Position numbers and translations under genes: made by a program. This document shows positions 7,681 to 17,461 of a DNA stretch of 64,000 nt, one piece after another. The notes beneath the pieces were generated by a model that ran no database searches, was not told where the DNA came from, and saw only the letters and a list, made by a program, of their open reading frames with translations. The stretch spans positions 1 through 64,000 of the forward strand of contig CAYTGL010000011.1 of the NCBI GenBank assembly GCA_964437335.1. The letters run 5' to 3'. This stretch comes from JAITWN01 sp964437335 (GTDB lineage: Bacteria; Pseudomonadota; Gammaproteobacteria; SZUA-140). Positions within the stretch are counted from its first letter, which is position 1, and every line of letters starts with the position of its first letter.

Positions 7681-9726
7681 TCACTCCACCCCTAACGCCT
7701 TGAACGCTGCGTCTCGTGGATCAGAGTAGAAGCTAGTCTGGAACTTGGCGAACAACTCGCCCGGAATCGTCGGGATGTCTCTCACGCTCGCCATTGGCAG
7801 CAGGATGCGTTTGGCTCCGCCATCATGGGCGACCTGCAATGACTCGGCCAAGTTCTCGACCGGAATGATGTTGCCGCCCAGGCTCATGCTGCCCAAAACC
7901 ACCATCTGCGACTGAATTGGTTTGCCAAGGACCGCTGAACAAAGCGCCACGAAGGTCGAAAGCGTCATCGCCGTTGTCGCTCCCGTGTTGTGCAGTTCAA
8001 TGACATGCAGGTGATAGTCGTGATCGAGGGCCTTGATCGAGGCGCTGACGTGGCTGGAATTTGCTTTGAAATAGTCGAAGCCGACCTTCACTGCCTCCTT
8101 GGCCTGGGAGTTTGAGCCGAAGCCCGACATCTTGAGCGAACCGTTGCCCGGTGTCACCTGAGTCTCAATCCGGTACAGGCCCAAGTGTCCGCCGCTCCCC
8201 ACAGCCACTGTGTGCATTACACCGGGGTTGAGCGGTCCATCGGGGATCAGGGTTCCACCTCCTTGCTCGGGCACGCCGATGAACTTCTCCTCCAATGTTT
8301 CCAGGTCGATGTAGGAGAAGTGAACGTCGTAAAACTCCATCCCGCCGATCTTCTTCAGTTGTTCCTTTACCCGACGCCGTGTTTCCAGGGCGTACTCCAG
8401 GCAGCGCCGCACCGCCTCTTTGTCGTATTCCTCGTTTGGATAAAGCAATTTCAGCAGGCCGGAAACGGTATGCTTGACGGCAATCGTATCCCGCTGGTTC
8501 AAATCACGGCCCAGGCGAAAATACTTGCTAATCGCATCACCGAAGTTTCGCTTTCGCATTTCCCGCATGTACTCGGCCAAATAATCCACGATCAGCCCGT
8601 ACTGGTTCGTGAAGAACTCGGGCCGCATCTTGGGAATTTCCCAACCGGGGATATAGGAATGGAAGCGGTCGAAAAAGGCAGAGTCGATCATGGCTTCCGG
8701 GAACGGTGCAAGCAGGTGGCTGGTTTTCACCAGCGTATCTACCGACTGATTGATGTTGCCGACGAAGACCATTGCCGCATAGGCCGAGATCGAGTCTTTC
8801 CCACGGGCGAATGAACCGGAGGCCATGTAATCCTTCATGATCTGTATCCCGTCCTTATCCTTGAACGAGATGCCCGCCACTTCATCGAAGGCCACCACGT
8901 CCCACAGCCCCACCAAGCCCATCTTTCCTCGACCGATATTGTTGTAGAAGAGGTTGGGGACGCTCGTTTGGCCCCCGGAGATTAGGATGCTGTAGGGGCT
9001 GATCTCTTTGTAGATGTGGCTCTTTCCAGTGCCCCTTGGGCCAAGCTCACAGACGTTGTAATTGTTTTCGACTAAAGGCACCATGCGGCAGAGAATGTGC
9101 CACTTCACCCGTTGCTCGAATTGCGTCGGTTCGTAACCGCAGGACCGCAGTAGCACGTCGATCCACTGTTCTTCGGTGAAGTTCCGACGACCGGCGAACA
9201 CCTCTTCCATATCCATGCCTGGCATCTGGATCGGCTTGAGGTCTTCAACGATGAAGGGCGACCCCTTCTGTCCCTCCTCGAAGAAATACTGCATCGTAAT
9301 GATGCACCAAATGCCGCCTGCCAGCAGCTTCTCGTATTTCTTGATGAAGCTCGTCGAAATCTCCGCCCCTTTGACTCCCAAGTTGAGAAGTTGGGCTTCA
9401 TACACGTCACGGCGTTCATTGAGCGTGACGTTCACCTTGTCGATGATCTTGTAGCTCCCTCGCTCACGAATCACCGACTTTACCTTTTCGGATTCGTCGG
9501 GACGGACATAATTCTCGGCCAGAATTTTTTTGACCGTTTGCAGGCCGTCTTGGATCATCTCCTCATCATTCGAGGCGCAGTGCGATCCCAGCAGGTATTC
9601 AAGGACATAAACGGGGACGTTGGCCCCTTCCTTCACCAGCTTGGTAAGGTCTTTGCGCACGACCTTGCCAGGGAAGTGCTGATTGAGCAAGTCGTCCAGC
9701 CCAGTGTCGATAGTCTCAGAAGTCAT
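7681..9726 (-). CDS. brxL: BREX protein BrxL (Lon-like AAA+ protein)
   Basis: This 681-residue protein matches the BrxL family in length and order of blocks. An AAA+ core has Walker A GPRGTGKS at 229-236 and Walker B VVAFDE ending at E282, followed by the sensor-like MVFVGNINQS. The C-terminal ~180 residues have the shape of a Lon protease domain (MTLSTFVALCSAVLG, then SLGGNIIPVENLAE), but the catalytic Ser/Lys dyad of true Lon is not visible. BrxL is an essential DNA-binding factor of type 1 BREX phage restriction. The start overlaps the pglZ end by 11 bases and the DUF4062-type gene follows after 21 bases, so translation is coupled along the operon. Confidence 0.93.
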   Translation of the reverse strand: MTSETIDTGLDDLLNQHFPGKVVRKDLTKLVKEGANVPVYVLEYLLGSHCASNDEEMIQDGLQTVKKILAENYVRPDESEKVKSVIRERGSYKIIDKVNVTLNERRDVYEAQLLNLGVKGAEISTSFIKKYEKLLAGGIWCIITMQYFFEEGQKGSPFIVEDLKPIQMPGMDMEEVFAGRRNFTEEQWIDVLLRSCGYEPTQFEQRVKWHILCRMVPLVENNYNVCELGPRGTGKSHIYKEISPYSILISGGQTSVPNLFYNNIGRGKMGLVGLWDVVAFDEVAGISFKDKDGIQIMKDYMASGSFARGKDSISAYAAMVFVGNINQSVDTLVKTSHLLAPFPEAMIDSAFFDRFHSYIPGWEIPKMRPEFFTNQYGLIVDYLAEYMREMRKRNFGDAISKYFRLGRDLNQRDTIAVKHTVSGLLKLLYPNEEYDKEAVRRCLEYALETRRRVKEQLKKIGGMEFYDVHFSYIDLETLEEKFIGVPEQGGGTLIPDGPLNPGVMHTVAVGSGGHLGLYRIETQVTPGNGSLKMSGFGSNSQAKEAVKVGFDYFKANSSHVSASIKALDHDYHLHVIELHNTGATTAMTLSTFVALCSAVLGKPIQSQMVVLGSMSLGGNIIPVENLAESLQVAHDGGAKRILLPMASVRDIPTIPGELFAKFQTSFYSDPRDAAFKALGVE

Positions 9727-12337
9727 CGCTGAATGCCTTATCGATAATCACGTCCACGCTCGACTGTTCGATGTCCGTGTCGGCATCCCGCAGCACGAGC
9801 CGGTACTTTGTCTTCTTGTTGAATTGCCGGTCTTCAAGCACCAGCACCACCTGCTTCGTCCGCTCTTCCATGTTGTCCGAGCCACTATCGAAGGTCACCT
9901 TCTCAATGTTCGTCACTGGCTCGTTGCCCTCGAAGATTGCCACCTTGAGGGTAATCGGTTTGACCCGGTCGCTCACGGCCTCGGTCTGAAGAAGCTGAAA
10001 GCGGTACTTGGGCGTCGTAATTCGATGATTGACGCCCAGCACCTGCACACCCACCCGCCGTGCTGCTGTTTCGCCCTTGGTCTTCCCTTTGACGTGCCGC
10101 ACGGTCACCACTGGCACTACAATTTCCTGCGGCATGGTGCCGCCGTGGATGTAGCGAGCACCCCCGGTGAAGTGGAACAGGTTCACCGCCCTCGGAATCC
10201 AGAACTCCATGTCGCCTTCCGCCTGGGCCGTCGTTTTCGTGCTGCCATGGTAAGCTTCGTCCACGTCTGGCAAATTACGCCCCAGAAGGTAACGCTTCTT
10301 GGCAAGTATCGTGCCGGGGGGCTTGTCTTCCAGCTTGCTCTTATGCGGCTCAGACGGAGGCGTCTCACGGAACAGGAAGCCATGGTCAGCGGTCACCACC
10401 ACGTAATTGCCGTTCAGGCTGTTGATCACAAATCGCACGAGTTCGCCCACTTCGTCAATCGTCTTACGCACGGCATCAAATGTGTCGCCTTCGGTGGCCA
10501 GCTTTTCTCCCCGGCTATCGATCTCATCGTGGTAGATGTAAACCACCTTCTTCCCAGCAACCAGGTCTCGGCCTTCTTCCTTCTTCATCGCCAACAGCAC
10601 GTCAGCCTTTACCGCCATGCCATCGACAGCGGCCAGAATTTCGTTTCGCTGCTCTAGCGACCCGCACGACTTGCCATCGACCAGGATGTGTCCCTTGGCA
10701 TGATATTCCAGCGTCTTGTGTGGCAGCAGACTTGCCATGCCCAAGGCGGTGTGTGACGGCAGCACGCTTAACTGCGAACCCAGCGATGCCTCAATTCGAT
10801 ACTTGCCGTTGAGTTCCTGCTTGAGTTCCTGGGCCGCCTCATAACGGAAGCCGTCGCTGATAATCACATACGCCCTACGATTCTCGGCCTCTTTCAGGCG
10901 AGGCTCAACATGATTGCGGTAGAAGTGGTACTGATTGGGAACGTCCGGGATCTTCCAGTTAGAAAGCATTCCGCCTTCGACGAACTTGCCCCAGGCCAGG
11001 GCGAATGTGGGGATGAACCAGTTCGTGTAGGCCGCTTCCACTTGCTCCCGCAACTCCTTGACGATGTTGCCGTATTGGCAGATGTCTGAGAACTCGCAGA
11101 AATGCCGGTAAAGCTGATCAAATAGGAATAGTTCGTCCTCATAAGCCCGGTACATCGCTTGGGCGCTGTCGAAGTCGAATCCCTTACGGTGAGAGTTTTG
11201 CAAGTGGAAGAATTCGGCAGCGGTTACCAGCGCCTCGTAGGCCGCATGAAGTTCCTTTCGACGAACCGAGGGGGAGCCAGACACGGTAGGGGAAGCCCAA
11301 TGCCCGGATTGCCGCCTACCCGCAATCTCTCGCACTTCCTCGACATCGATTGTGTCGGCAGTGGCGATCACCCGGTCCCGCAGATGGCAGGCAATCTCAA
11401 ACTCAACGCCCGTAAAGGTCATCACGTCGATCAGATGGTCGATTTCAAAAGCATGCAAGTGGTCGTCCAGAGTGATCCGCTGGGCCACGTATTCCGCCAG
11501 CCCGTCATAACTGCCACCTTTGCTGGAACTGTCCCGCCAATTCGCCAGGCAAACGACCGTGTTGGCTCGTCCGGCTTGCGGGAGCAGGAGGTGTTCCAGC
11601 GATGTTGGCAGCTTACCGTGAAGATGCTGAGCGAAGTCAGTCACCAACAACCGGATCAACAGGTTCTCCAGGCTGGGCGTTTCCTCGGCGTATCCAAACG
11701 ACTTCTTGATAAACCTCCAGAACGGCTCTTCGAGGTCGAATTTTTCGATCTGCTCCCAAGCTGGGATCGGCTCCCTTAGGTCGATGTCCTCGATGTCGGC
11801 GTAAAGTTGGAACAGCGTCCGCAGAATGTTGAATAGTTCCGGTTGGTCGGCCTTCACCACTACCGCAAGCATCTTCCGGTCCAGGTCATCTGCCGTGTCT
11901 TCGGGTGAGGCCAGCATCTTAAGCTTTTGGAGCCGGTCCTTGTTGTCGAAAAACTTGCGGCGCTGGACCAGATGCTCCCGAAGATGCTGAGCAGCCAGAC
12001 CGAGTTCTTGGAGGATGATCGATGCTCGGTCGGCCCGAAAACTGCCGCTGTAGAGCCGAATGTCGAGCAGCCAATCGTTCTCGTAGTCAGGCTCTTCCTC
12101 GGGCGAGTAGACCAGGAACTTTGAGTCTGGTTCGCCGTGCTCCACTCGCAGTTTGGTTTCCAACGCCCCGGTTCTATCCAGTCGGATGACCTGTACGCCA
12201 TCGATGGGCGAAAAAAGCTGGCCTGTCAGGTAACCCACAAATTCCTTATCAGGATCATTCCAAAAAACGATCCGCTCTTCTCGGAAGAGTTTGTCGAGGG
12301 CGTCATTGACTTGTTTGGTGTCCATAAGAATCGTCAT
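9716..12337 (-). CDS. pglZ: BREX phosphatase-fold protein PglZ
   Basis: This 873-residue protein has the alkaline-phosphatase-superfamily core of PglZ: the metal-binding ISDGFRYEAA with D495 and VVTADHGFLF with D651/H652, plus the KVVYIYHDEID block between them. It belongs to the type A PglZ of type 1 BREX. The start at 12337 overlaps the stop of the preceding 199-residue gene by four bases (ATGA). An alternative ATG lies four codons downstream at 12325. PglZ is required for both BREX methylation and phage exclusion, and its exact chemistry remains open in the literature I know. Metal-binding residues look intact. Confidence 0.93.
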   Translation of the reverse strand: MTILMDTKQVNDALDKLFREERIVFWNDPDKEFVGYLTGQLFSPIDGVQVIRLDRTGALETKLRVEHGEPDSKFLVYSPEEEPDYENDWLLDIRLYSGSFRADRASIILQELGLAAQHLREHLVQRRKFFDNKDRLQKLKMLASPEDTADDLDRKMLAVVVKADQPELFNILRTLFQLYADIEDIDLREPIPAWEQIEKFDLEEPFWRFIKKSFGYAEETPSLENLLIRLLVTDFAQHLHGKLPTSLEHLLLPQAGRANTVVCLANWRDSSSKGGSYDGLAEYVAQRITLDDHLHAFEIDHLIDVMTFTGVEFEIACHLRDRVIATADTIDVEEVREIAGRRQSGHWASPTVSGSPSVRRKELHAAYEALVTAAEFFHLQNSHRKGFDFDSAQAMYRAYEDELFLFDQLYRHFCEFSDICQYGNIVKELREQVEAAYTNWFIPTFALAWGKFVEGGMLSNWKIPDVPNQYHFYRNHVEPRLKEAENRRAYVIISDGFRYEAAQELKQELNGKYRIEASLGSQLSVLPSHTALGMASLLPHKTLEYHAKGHILVDGKSCGSLEQRNEILAAVDGMAVKADVLLAMKKEEGRDLVAGKKVVYIYHDEIDSRGEKLATEGDTFDAVRKTIDEVGELVRFVINSLNGNYVVVTADHGFLFRETPPSEPHKSKLEDKPPGTILAKKRYLLGRNLPDVDEAYHGSTKTTAQAEGDMEFWIPRAVNLFHFTGGARYIHGGTMPQEIVVPVVTVRHVKGKTKGETAARRVGVQVLGVNHRITTPKYRFQLLQTEAVSDRVKPITLKVAIFEGNEPVTNIEKVTFDSGSDNMEERTKQVVLVLEDRQFNKKTKYRLVLRDADTDIEQSSVDVIIDKAFSDDF

Positions 12338-12933
12338 TTCGTCGGCAACGGTGGAACTGTCTTCGTTGGCTCATCGAGCCAAATGTGAATCACGCTGTCA
12401 AGGTTATTCAGGCAGTTCCAGAAATACGGGAATGCGTTCTGCAATGTCGCCTCCTGAATCTCACGAACTTGCTCCTCTTCGTCCAATTCGTTGACATTCA
12501 CATGAAAGAGACCGCCATAGCCGTAGAACAGCTTCTCAACAGCGGCCTCAACGGTTTGATTCGCCCCGTGGAAGAAGCGATGATCGTTTATTGGCAGACG
12601 ACCCAATGTTTCCGACCATTTCTTGCGAACGTACCGAGTCCATGCCAAGAGGTCTTGTCGGTCACAGCACTGATTCACGATGTTGTGGATGCGATTGAAG
12701 TTGATCGAGTCTTGCAGAAGAAATTGTCGCAGTAGTGGCAGTTGTGCCTGAAACGCAACCTTATCGTAGCCCTCAAAACTGGAGTCGATCTGGCCGGTGG
12801 GAAATGTGATCTTCGTTGAATACTTGAAGGTTACGCCGCCACTCTGGACGATGCTACTTTGGCGCAGGCGATTCACTTGCCGCTGATACGCACGGAGAAT
12901 GATTAATTCGTCGTTTGTCAAAGCTCGTGTCAT
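12334..12933 (-). CDS. unrecognised BREX-internal protein (199 aa)
   Basis: This is a 199-residue gene between pglX and pglZ, overlapping its neighbours by four bases on both sides (ATGA arrangements at 12930-12933 and 12334-12337), so it is fully embedded in the BREX operon. The protein is soluble and mostly helical, with many aromatic residues (KLFYGYGGLFHV, NAFPYFWNCLNNLDSVIHIW). I see no nuclease, kinase or DNA-binding motif. BREX operons often carry extra genes at this point, for example restriction enzymes or regulators. The tight coupling to the 178-residue gene upstream suggests the two work together. Confidence 0.8.
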   Translation of the reverse strand: MTRALTNDELIILRAYQRQVNRLRQSSIVQSGGVTFKYSTKITFPTGQIDSSFEGYDKVAFQAQLPLLRQFLLQDSINFNRIHNIVNQCCDRQDLLAWTRYVRKKWSETLGRLPINDHRFFHGANQTVEAAVEKLFYGYGGLFHVNVNELDEEEQVREIQEATLQNAFPYFWNCLNNLDSVIHIWLDEPTKTVPPLPTK

Positions 12934-13466
12934 GCTTGCGTCTCGCTTTCGCCGTCGAACTCCTTGCCGTACTTTTCATACATGAAGCCGAGAGCGTTCA
13001 GCGCCTGTGGTGAACCGCTCTCAAGTGGTTGCGCTCCAGTTATTAGAGTCTGGCGAAGGGATTGAACCGTTTGCGTAATCGTCCCCTGGTCAAACCCTTG
13101 GATTTGCGATGTTCGCAGGGAGAAATCCTGGTGGTAGGCCGCTACGCCGGAGGTAAGCAATGTGCCTGAATCGGTATCCAAGACAAGCAGCGTTGGATCA
13201 ACGTCGTAGCACTTCTGGTTATTTTTGTCGGCGTCCACTCGATACGGTGCGATTAACATCCAGTCACGTCTAGTCGAAGGATCGCCAGAAACGGCAACCT
13301 CAATGTGCGTGCATTTGTCGAGGAACTGCGACGGATGTACTTCAAGGCTCGCCCTTTGCTGGTAGTCGGGAATGTCATATACCTTGACGTTATTGCTGCC
13401 GACGTCAGCCCACAGCTTCGACGCCGCATCATGCTTGTCTTCAAACCATCTTTCTTTGGCACCCAT
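12930..13466 (-). CDS. unrecognised BREX-internal protein (178 aa)
   Basis: This 178-residue gene has an ATG start at 13466, ten bases after the pglX stop, and overlaps the 199-residue gene by four bases. The sequence alternates hydrophobic strands with turns (HIEVAVSG, DWMLIAPYRVD, TLLVLDTDSGTLL), consistent with a small alpha/beta or beta-rich domain. The C-terminus QALNALGFMYEKYGKEFDG is a helix. No known family or catalytic motif is seen. As a pglX-pglZ intervening gene it may be a regulator or an anti-phage accessory of this BREX locus; that is inference from position. Confidence 0.8.
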   Translation of the reverse strand: MGAKERWFEDKHDAASKLWADVGSNNVKVYDIPDYQQRASLEVHPSQFLDKCTHIEVAVSGDPSTRRDWMLIAPYRVDADKNNQKCYDVDPTLLVLDTDSGTLLTSGVAAYHQDFSLRTSQIQGFDQGTITQTVQSLRQTLITGAQPLESGSPQALNALGFMYEKYGKEFDGESETQA

Positions 13467-13476
13467 GATCTAGCTC

Positions 13477-16400
13477 CTATTCTTTGTCCTTAGTTCCTGA
13501 TACCGCCTTCACTTCCGCCAACAAATCACCGAACTTGCCGTAATTCGCTTTTACGCCGTCGTCGAGGTCGAGCTTGATGCGATGGTCGGCGTAGTGACGG
13601 AGCTTTTCGTCGAATGATTGAACCTCGGCCAGCTGTTTGACAACAGTCGCCTTTTCTGTCTCCAGACGCTTTTTATGTTGGCTGGAAGTGGCGGCGGCGA
13701 TTTCGTCCGTCAAGTGGTCGATGCGGGCAGTCATCTTACCGAGCAGTGGAATCACGTACTCAGTGCGCATCCGAGCCAGGGTGCTTTCGTTGTAGCGGTG
13801 GAGGTAGACGAGGGCCTGAAAGCCACGCTGCTTGCCGCTAGAGAAGAGCCAGTAGATGGGCCGCCGCTTGTAGAGCGACAGGTGATGCTTGTAGAAGTCG
13901 GCAGCGAGATAGCGACGGATAGTGTCTCGTGGCGACTCGCCTTTCTTATCGCCCAGGCTCTCGGCCACGAACTTGAGGTTCTCCTCCAGATGCTCCTTCG
14001 GCCATGCGGTGGCGACGAACTTCTCAAATCGACTGGCGGCATCGTCGGGGAACCAGTGGAACTCGGTGAGCGGAATGATCCCATCTTCGTCAGCCGGGAA
14101 ATTGTGGTATTTCGATGGATCGAAGCCGACGTTACCGCTGTGGGCATAGATCAGCCCCGGCTCATCGAGGCTGTACCGGCCCATCATACAGCCGGTGGAA
14201 TAGGAGATGAGCCGCTTGATGTCTTCTTCACAATTAGGGCGATAGAGGGTAATGTGATCATCGGATACTTCCGGGGAGAGTTCATCTTGGAGACCGTAGG
14301 CACGGATCACCGCTTCATTGTTTTTTATTTCGGCTGCCTTCATGTTCCGCAGTATGTCATGGCAACGAGTTACCCATCGTTGATGGGACAGACGCACGAG
14401 CGGTTCATCAGACCCGCTGCTGGGCAGCAAATCAAGTGTTGAAAAGTCCCACGAATACTCTGAATAATTCCAATCGTTTTTGTGTTGGCGTACGATTTTC
14501 TCAACTAGATCAGAGTCCACTGAGGACAGTGGTGGCACTGGGAGCGTCCTGATTTGACCTACTTCAAAGCCAACTGTTGGGCTGACGATTTGCAGGAGCG
14601 AGGTTGTTACCGTGCTGTTGAGAATTCCGATAAGGCCAAGCATGTCGTTGGCGTTACTGCAATAAATCCCGCATCCCTTATGACCGATTACAAAACCTTC
14701 ACCGAAAGCTCGAAAAGATGGTGCAGCAATAGAAATAAGACTCCACGTAATTCCAGGCTTGAAATAATATGACTCTGATGGGCACTGGTTTCCCACGGTT
14801 TTCAGCACTTCGTATGAGGCTGCATCAAAGGAAAGGACAAACTCGTTATTCCCGTACCACCTGCGAAATGCCCCTCCCTTATTGTACGGGAACCACTTTG
14901 CGTCACTTTGCCATGCACTGGTCCGAGAATGATGGCCGAATCCTAGTTTTGAACAGGCGACCTCGAACCAGTACCTGATAAAGCGGTCGTTGTCTCCAGT
15001 CGCAAGACCTTGGCGAAGCGTCGCTGACTCTCCCAAAGATGGCATCTCTGCAAAACAATTTCTTGTACGGTCGCTTATCCAATATGCCAGCGGAGAACCG
15101 GGGATTTTCCTGAATTCGTGTCCAGAGGTCTGATAGGGATTCGCCGCTTGGAATCGACGCTGCAACTCGTCGTTGCTTGCAACGCTTCCCTGCTTTTCAA
15201 ATAGCTTTAAGTAACTCCCTCGCAATTCTGGCATTACCATATTGCGGAACGTAAAAGCGCAGGTGCCAAAATCTGAACCAAACACTCCACGACCATTGTG
15301 AACAAAGGTTTCAAATGATTGATGGTTGACTAGACTCTGCCGCATGTCTTGGAACGATGAAAGAAACATCCAGTTCGGAATTGTAATCATTCCAACGATT
15401 CCGTTGGCTGCCGCAAAACTAGTGTTTCGAGAAATGAAGCAGCCGTATAAATCAGCTTTTGCACTCGTGTATACTGCCGTTACGAACTGCTTTAGTTGTT
15501 TGGAATAATATTTCCCTCCCATGTAGGGCGGATTTGAAACGACTGCTTTGTATTGTCGTGCCAGTAAGACAGTCTGTTTAAGCATCGGCCAGAATGACAG
15601 TGCCGTAGCACTTTCGAACATCCCGCCTTCCATCGTCACAGACCGCACTCGAACAAGAGTCGTTGCCAGGTGATCGGACAACAGCTTTGGCACCCGAATC
15701 AACGAGCCAAACGTCTTGCCGTGCGCAAACAACTCGATCAATTGCGAAACATCTGCCTGCGAGATGTCGCCAGTTGAGCCATCAGGTAATGGCGCATTGA
15801 TCGCTTCCGTAATCTCCTTGGCATCCAGTCCCTTGCTCTCTTGAATCGACAGCACATGCGGCTGCACGCCTCGCTCGAAGATGCTGCGGTCGTCGGCTCG
15901 GGCCTTCATCATCAAGGCGAAGGCGGCAAGCTGTGCAGCCCGGTCGTCGATCTCCAAGCCGTAGAGATTCTTCTCCAAGATCAGCCGGGGGATGTCCTTG
16001 GCCCGGTAGCCTCGCTCTTGGTAGATCGCCTTCAGCAAGTCATAAGCCTCGACCAGGATGTGACCGGAACCGCAAGCCGGATCGAGGAGCGTGAGTTCCT
16101 CCGGGTTCAGACCGTCTGGCGTGATCTCGGCCAGCTTCGCCTGCACTTCCGGCGTTTGCTCGGCAGGCTCGATGTAGTATTCCATCCAGTATCGCTGATC
16201 ACCCTCGTTCTCGGGCTTCGTGGACAGCGGCGAGTCGGGGTAGGTGGCGACCCACTGGCGGCCAAGGCTATTCTGCACCAGATACTTGACGATCCAATTC
16301 GGCGTAAAAAGTTGCGTGGCGGCGGGAATGTCCTCGCTCTTGACCACCTTGCCAATGACCTGATCCTTCTTTTCGCTAATGTAGAACTGGTACAACCAGC

Positions 16401-17022
16401 CGATGATCTCAACGTCCTGCCAGCCCTCCTCGGGAATCTCGTTGATCAGATTGCGAATGAGTGAATCGGAGTGCAGCAAGTGATCGGGCAGGAGCAATTC
16501 CGTCTCATCGTCGATTGACTCGAACAAAAACGGCATCGCCTTTTGCAGAGCGTTGCACTGCGCCAACAGCAGCATCCGGTAGAGTTCTTCCTCTTTGGTG
16601 CCATCGAGCTTGAGTTCGACCACCTTCTTCTTGTCAAGGTCCGGCAGATCGACATGCTCGGCATGACCCACGATCTCGGGCAGGTAGTGCCCCTCGGAAT
16701 GGCTCAACACCCGATAGCCATGCTCCAAGTAACCATGCAATTCCAAAAAGCGGATAGCGACCAGCCGGTTGAACCACGTATAGGCGACCGCTTCCATCGT
16801 TTGCCCGAAACCATCCCGCTTGATGCGAGCTTCGAGCTTCTTTCGCTTTTCGCCCACAGCTTTCGTGTGTGGCTTCCCAGCGATGATCGCCACATCGCCT
16901 TCGACCGTCATCGGCTCGATCTTCTTGGCGGTCAGTCCATACTGCGCAGCACGGCTCGTCACCGCCTCGATAAAATCACGGCGAGCCTGGGGAGCGTAGG
17001 ATTTGAGCTTGTTGCGGTTCAT
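13477..17022 (-). CDS. pglX: BREX adenine-specific DNA methyltransferase PglX
   Basis: This is a 1181-residue protein with the two hallmarks of an N6-adenine methyltransferase: the SAM-binding LLDPACGSGH with D314 and the catalytic NPPY at 497-500. Its length and the long C-terminal target-recognition region match type 1 BREX PglX. The start is ATG 17022, inside the last codons of the preceding 133-140-residue gene (ATGA overlap). PglX marks host DNA at an asymmetric site so that BREX spares it; the target site cannot be read from sequence. Both SAM and catalytic motifs are intact, so the system could be active. No frameshift is visible in the long recognition region. Confidence 0.95.
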   Translation of the reverse strand: MNRNKLKSYAPQARRDFIEAVTSRAAQYGLTAKKIEPMTVEGDVAIIAGKPHTKAVGEKRKKLEARIKRDGFGQTMEAVAYTWFNRLVAIRFLELHGYLEHGYRVLSHSEGHYLPEIVGHAEHVDLPDLDKKKVVELKLDGTKEEELYRMLLLAQCNALQKAMPFLFESIDDETELLLPDHLLHSDSLIRNLINEIPEEGWQDVEIIGWLYQFYISEKKDQVIGKVVKSEDIPAATQLFTPNWIVKYLVQNSLGRQWVATYPDSPLSTKPENEGDQRYWMEYYIEPAEQTPEVQAKLAEITPDGLNPEELTLLDPACGSGHILVEAYDLLKAIYQERGYRAKDIPRLILEKNLYGLEIDDRAAQLAAFALMMKARADDRSIFERGVQPHVLSIQESKGLDAKEITEAINAPLPDGSTGDISQADVSQLIELFAHGKTFGSLIRVPKLLSDHLATTLVRVRSVTMEGGMFESATALSFWPMLKQTVLLARQYKAVVSNPPYMGGKYYSKQLKQFVTAVYTSAKADLYGCFISRNTSFAAANGIVGMITIPNWMFLSSFQDMRQSLVNHQSFETFVHNGRGVFGSDFGTCAFTFRNMVMPELRGSYLKLFEKQGSVASNDELQRRFQAANPYQTSGHEFRKIPGSPLAYWISDRTRNCFAEMPSLGESATLRQGLATGDNDRFIRYWFEVACSKLGFGHHSRTSAWQSDAKWFPYNKGGAFRRWYGNNEFVLSFDAASYEVLKTVGNQCPSESYYFKPGITWSLISIAAPSFRAFGEGFVIGHKGCGIYCSNANDMLGLIGILNSTVTTSLLQIVSPTVGFEVGQIRTLPVPPLSSVDSDLVEKIVRQHKNDWNYSEYSWDFSTLDLLPSSGSDEPLVRLSHQRWVTRCHDILRNMKAAEIKNNEAVIRAYGLQDELSPEVSDDHITLYRPNCEEDIKRLISYSTGCMMGRYSLDEPGLIYAHSGNVGFDPSKYHNFPADEDGIIPLTEFHWFPDDAASRFEKFVATAWPKEHLEENLKFVAESLGDKKGESPRDTIRRYLAADFYKHHLSLYKRRPIYWLFSSGKQRGFQALVYLHRYNESTLARMRTEYVIPLLGKMTARIDHLTDEIAAATSSQHKKRLETEKATVVKQLAEVQSFDEKLRHYADHRIKLDLDDGVKANYGKFGDLLAEVKAVSGTKDKE

Positions 17023-17420
17023 CCGTTCTCGATTTCTTTCTCGTCATGTTGTACGGGAAACACACCTCGACCACTGTCAGATCGTTCGATGGCTCCGGCC
17101 AACACAATCGGCGATAATCTTTGAAGAAGTTCAAGTAGGTCAGGCCAATCGAACACTCGCACCACGCAGCTTTGATACATCGTCACAATCGTTACAATCC
17201 ATGCTGGAGTCTCCTTGAGGTGACGACTAGCGGATGAGCCACGAACATACTCCCAGAGAGAGAAACAAAAGCTGTTCGTGCCGCCGTATTGCTTAGTCTC
17301 CATATAGCCAAAATCTGGAAGGTATGAACTCCATTCACCTCTGAATTCATCTTCACCAAAGTAGACCGAGGAAACCGATATAAAATGGCCATTCTTGAAG
17401 ATGTAGTGGTCTTGAGACAA
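17019..17420 (-). CDS. unrecognised BREX-internal protein between brxC and pglX
   Basis: This small gene fills the space between brxC and pglX; its stop overlaps the pglX start by four bases. I choose TTG at 17420 as the start because AGGAG lies eight bases upstream; the same frame is open to another TTG at 17441. The protein (about 133 residues) begins SQDHYIFKNGHFISVSSVYF and has a middle rich in aromatic residues, then a hydrophobic strand-helix region (AWIVTIVTMYQSCVVRVFDW). No family is recognised. It is not part of the canonical type 1 BREX set. Translational coupling with pglX suggests a role with the methyltransferase, which is inference. Confidence 0.68.
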   Translation of the reverse strand: MSQDHYIFKNGHFISVSSVYFGEDEFRGEWSSYLPDFGYMETKQYGGTNSFCFSLWEYVRGSSASRHLKETPAWIVTIVTMYQSCVVRVFDWPDLLELLQRLSPIVLAGAIERSDSGRGVFPVQHDEKEIENG

Positions 17421-17461
17421 GGCATGCACTCCTAAAGACAACGGTGATTCGATTTAGGCTC

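Noticed and set aside
8185..8814. Long plus-strand frame opposite brxL (209 codons)
   Set aside because: It lies fully within brxL, has no ribosome site and its composition is the mirror of the brxL codons.
9683..10657. Long plus-strand frame opposite pglZ (324 codons)
   Set aside because: Shadow of pglZ: no start signal, His/Arg-rich unstructured product, complete overlap with a certain gene.
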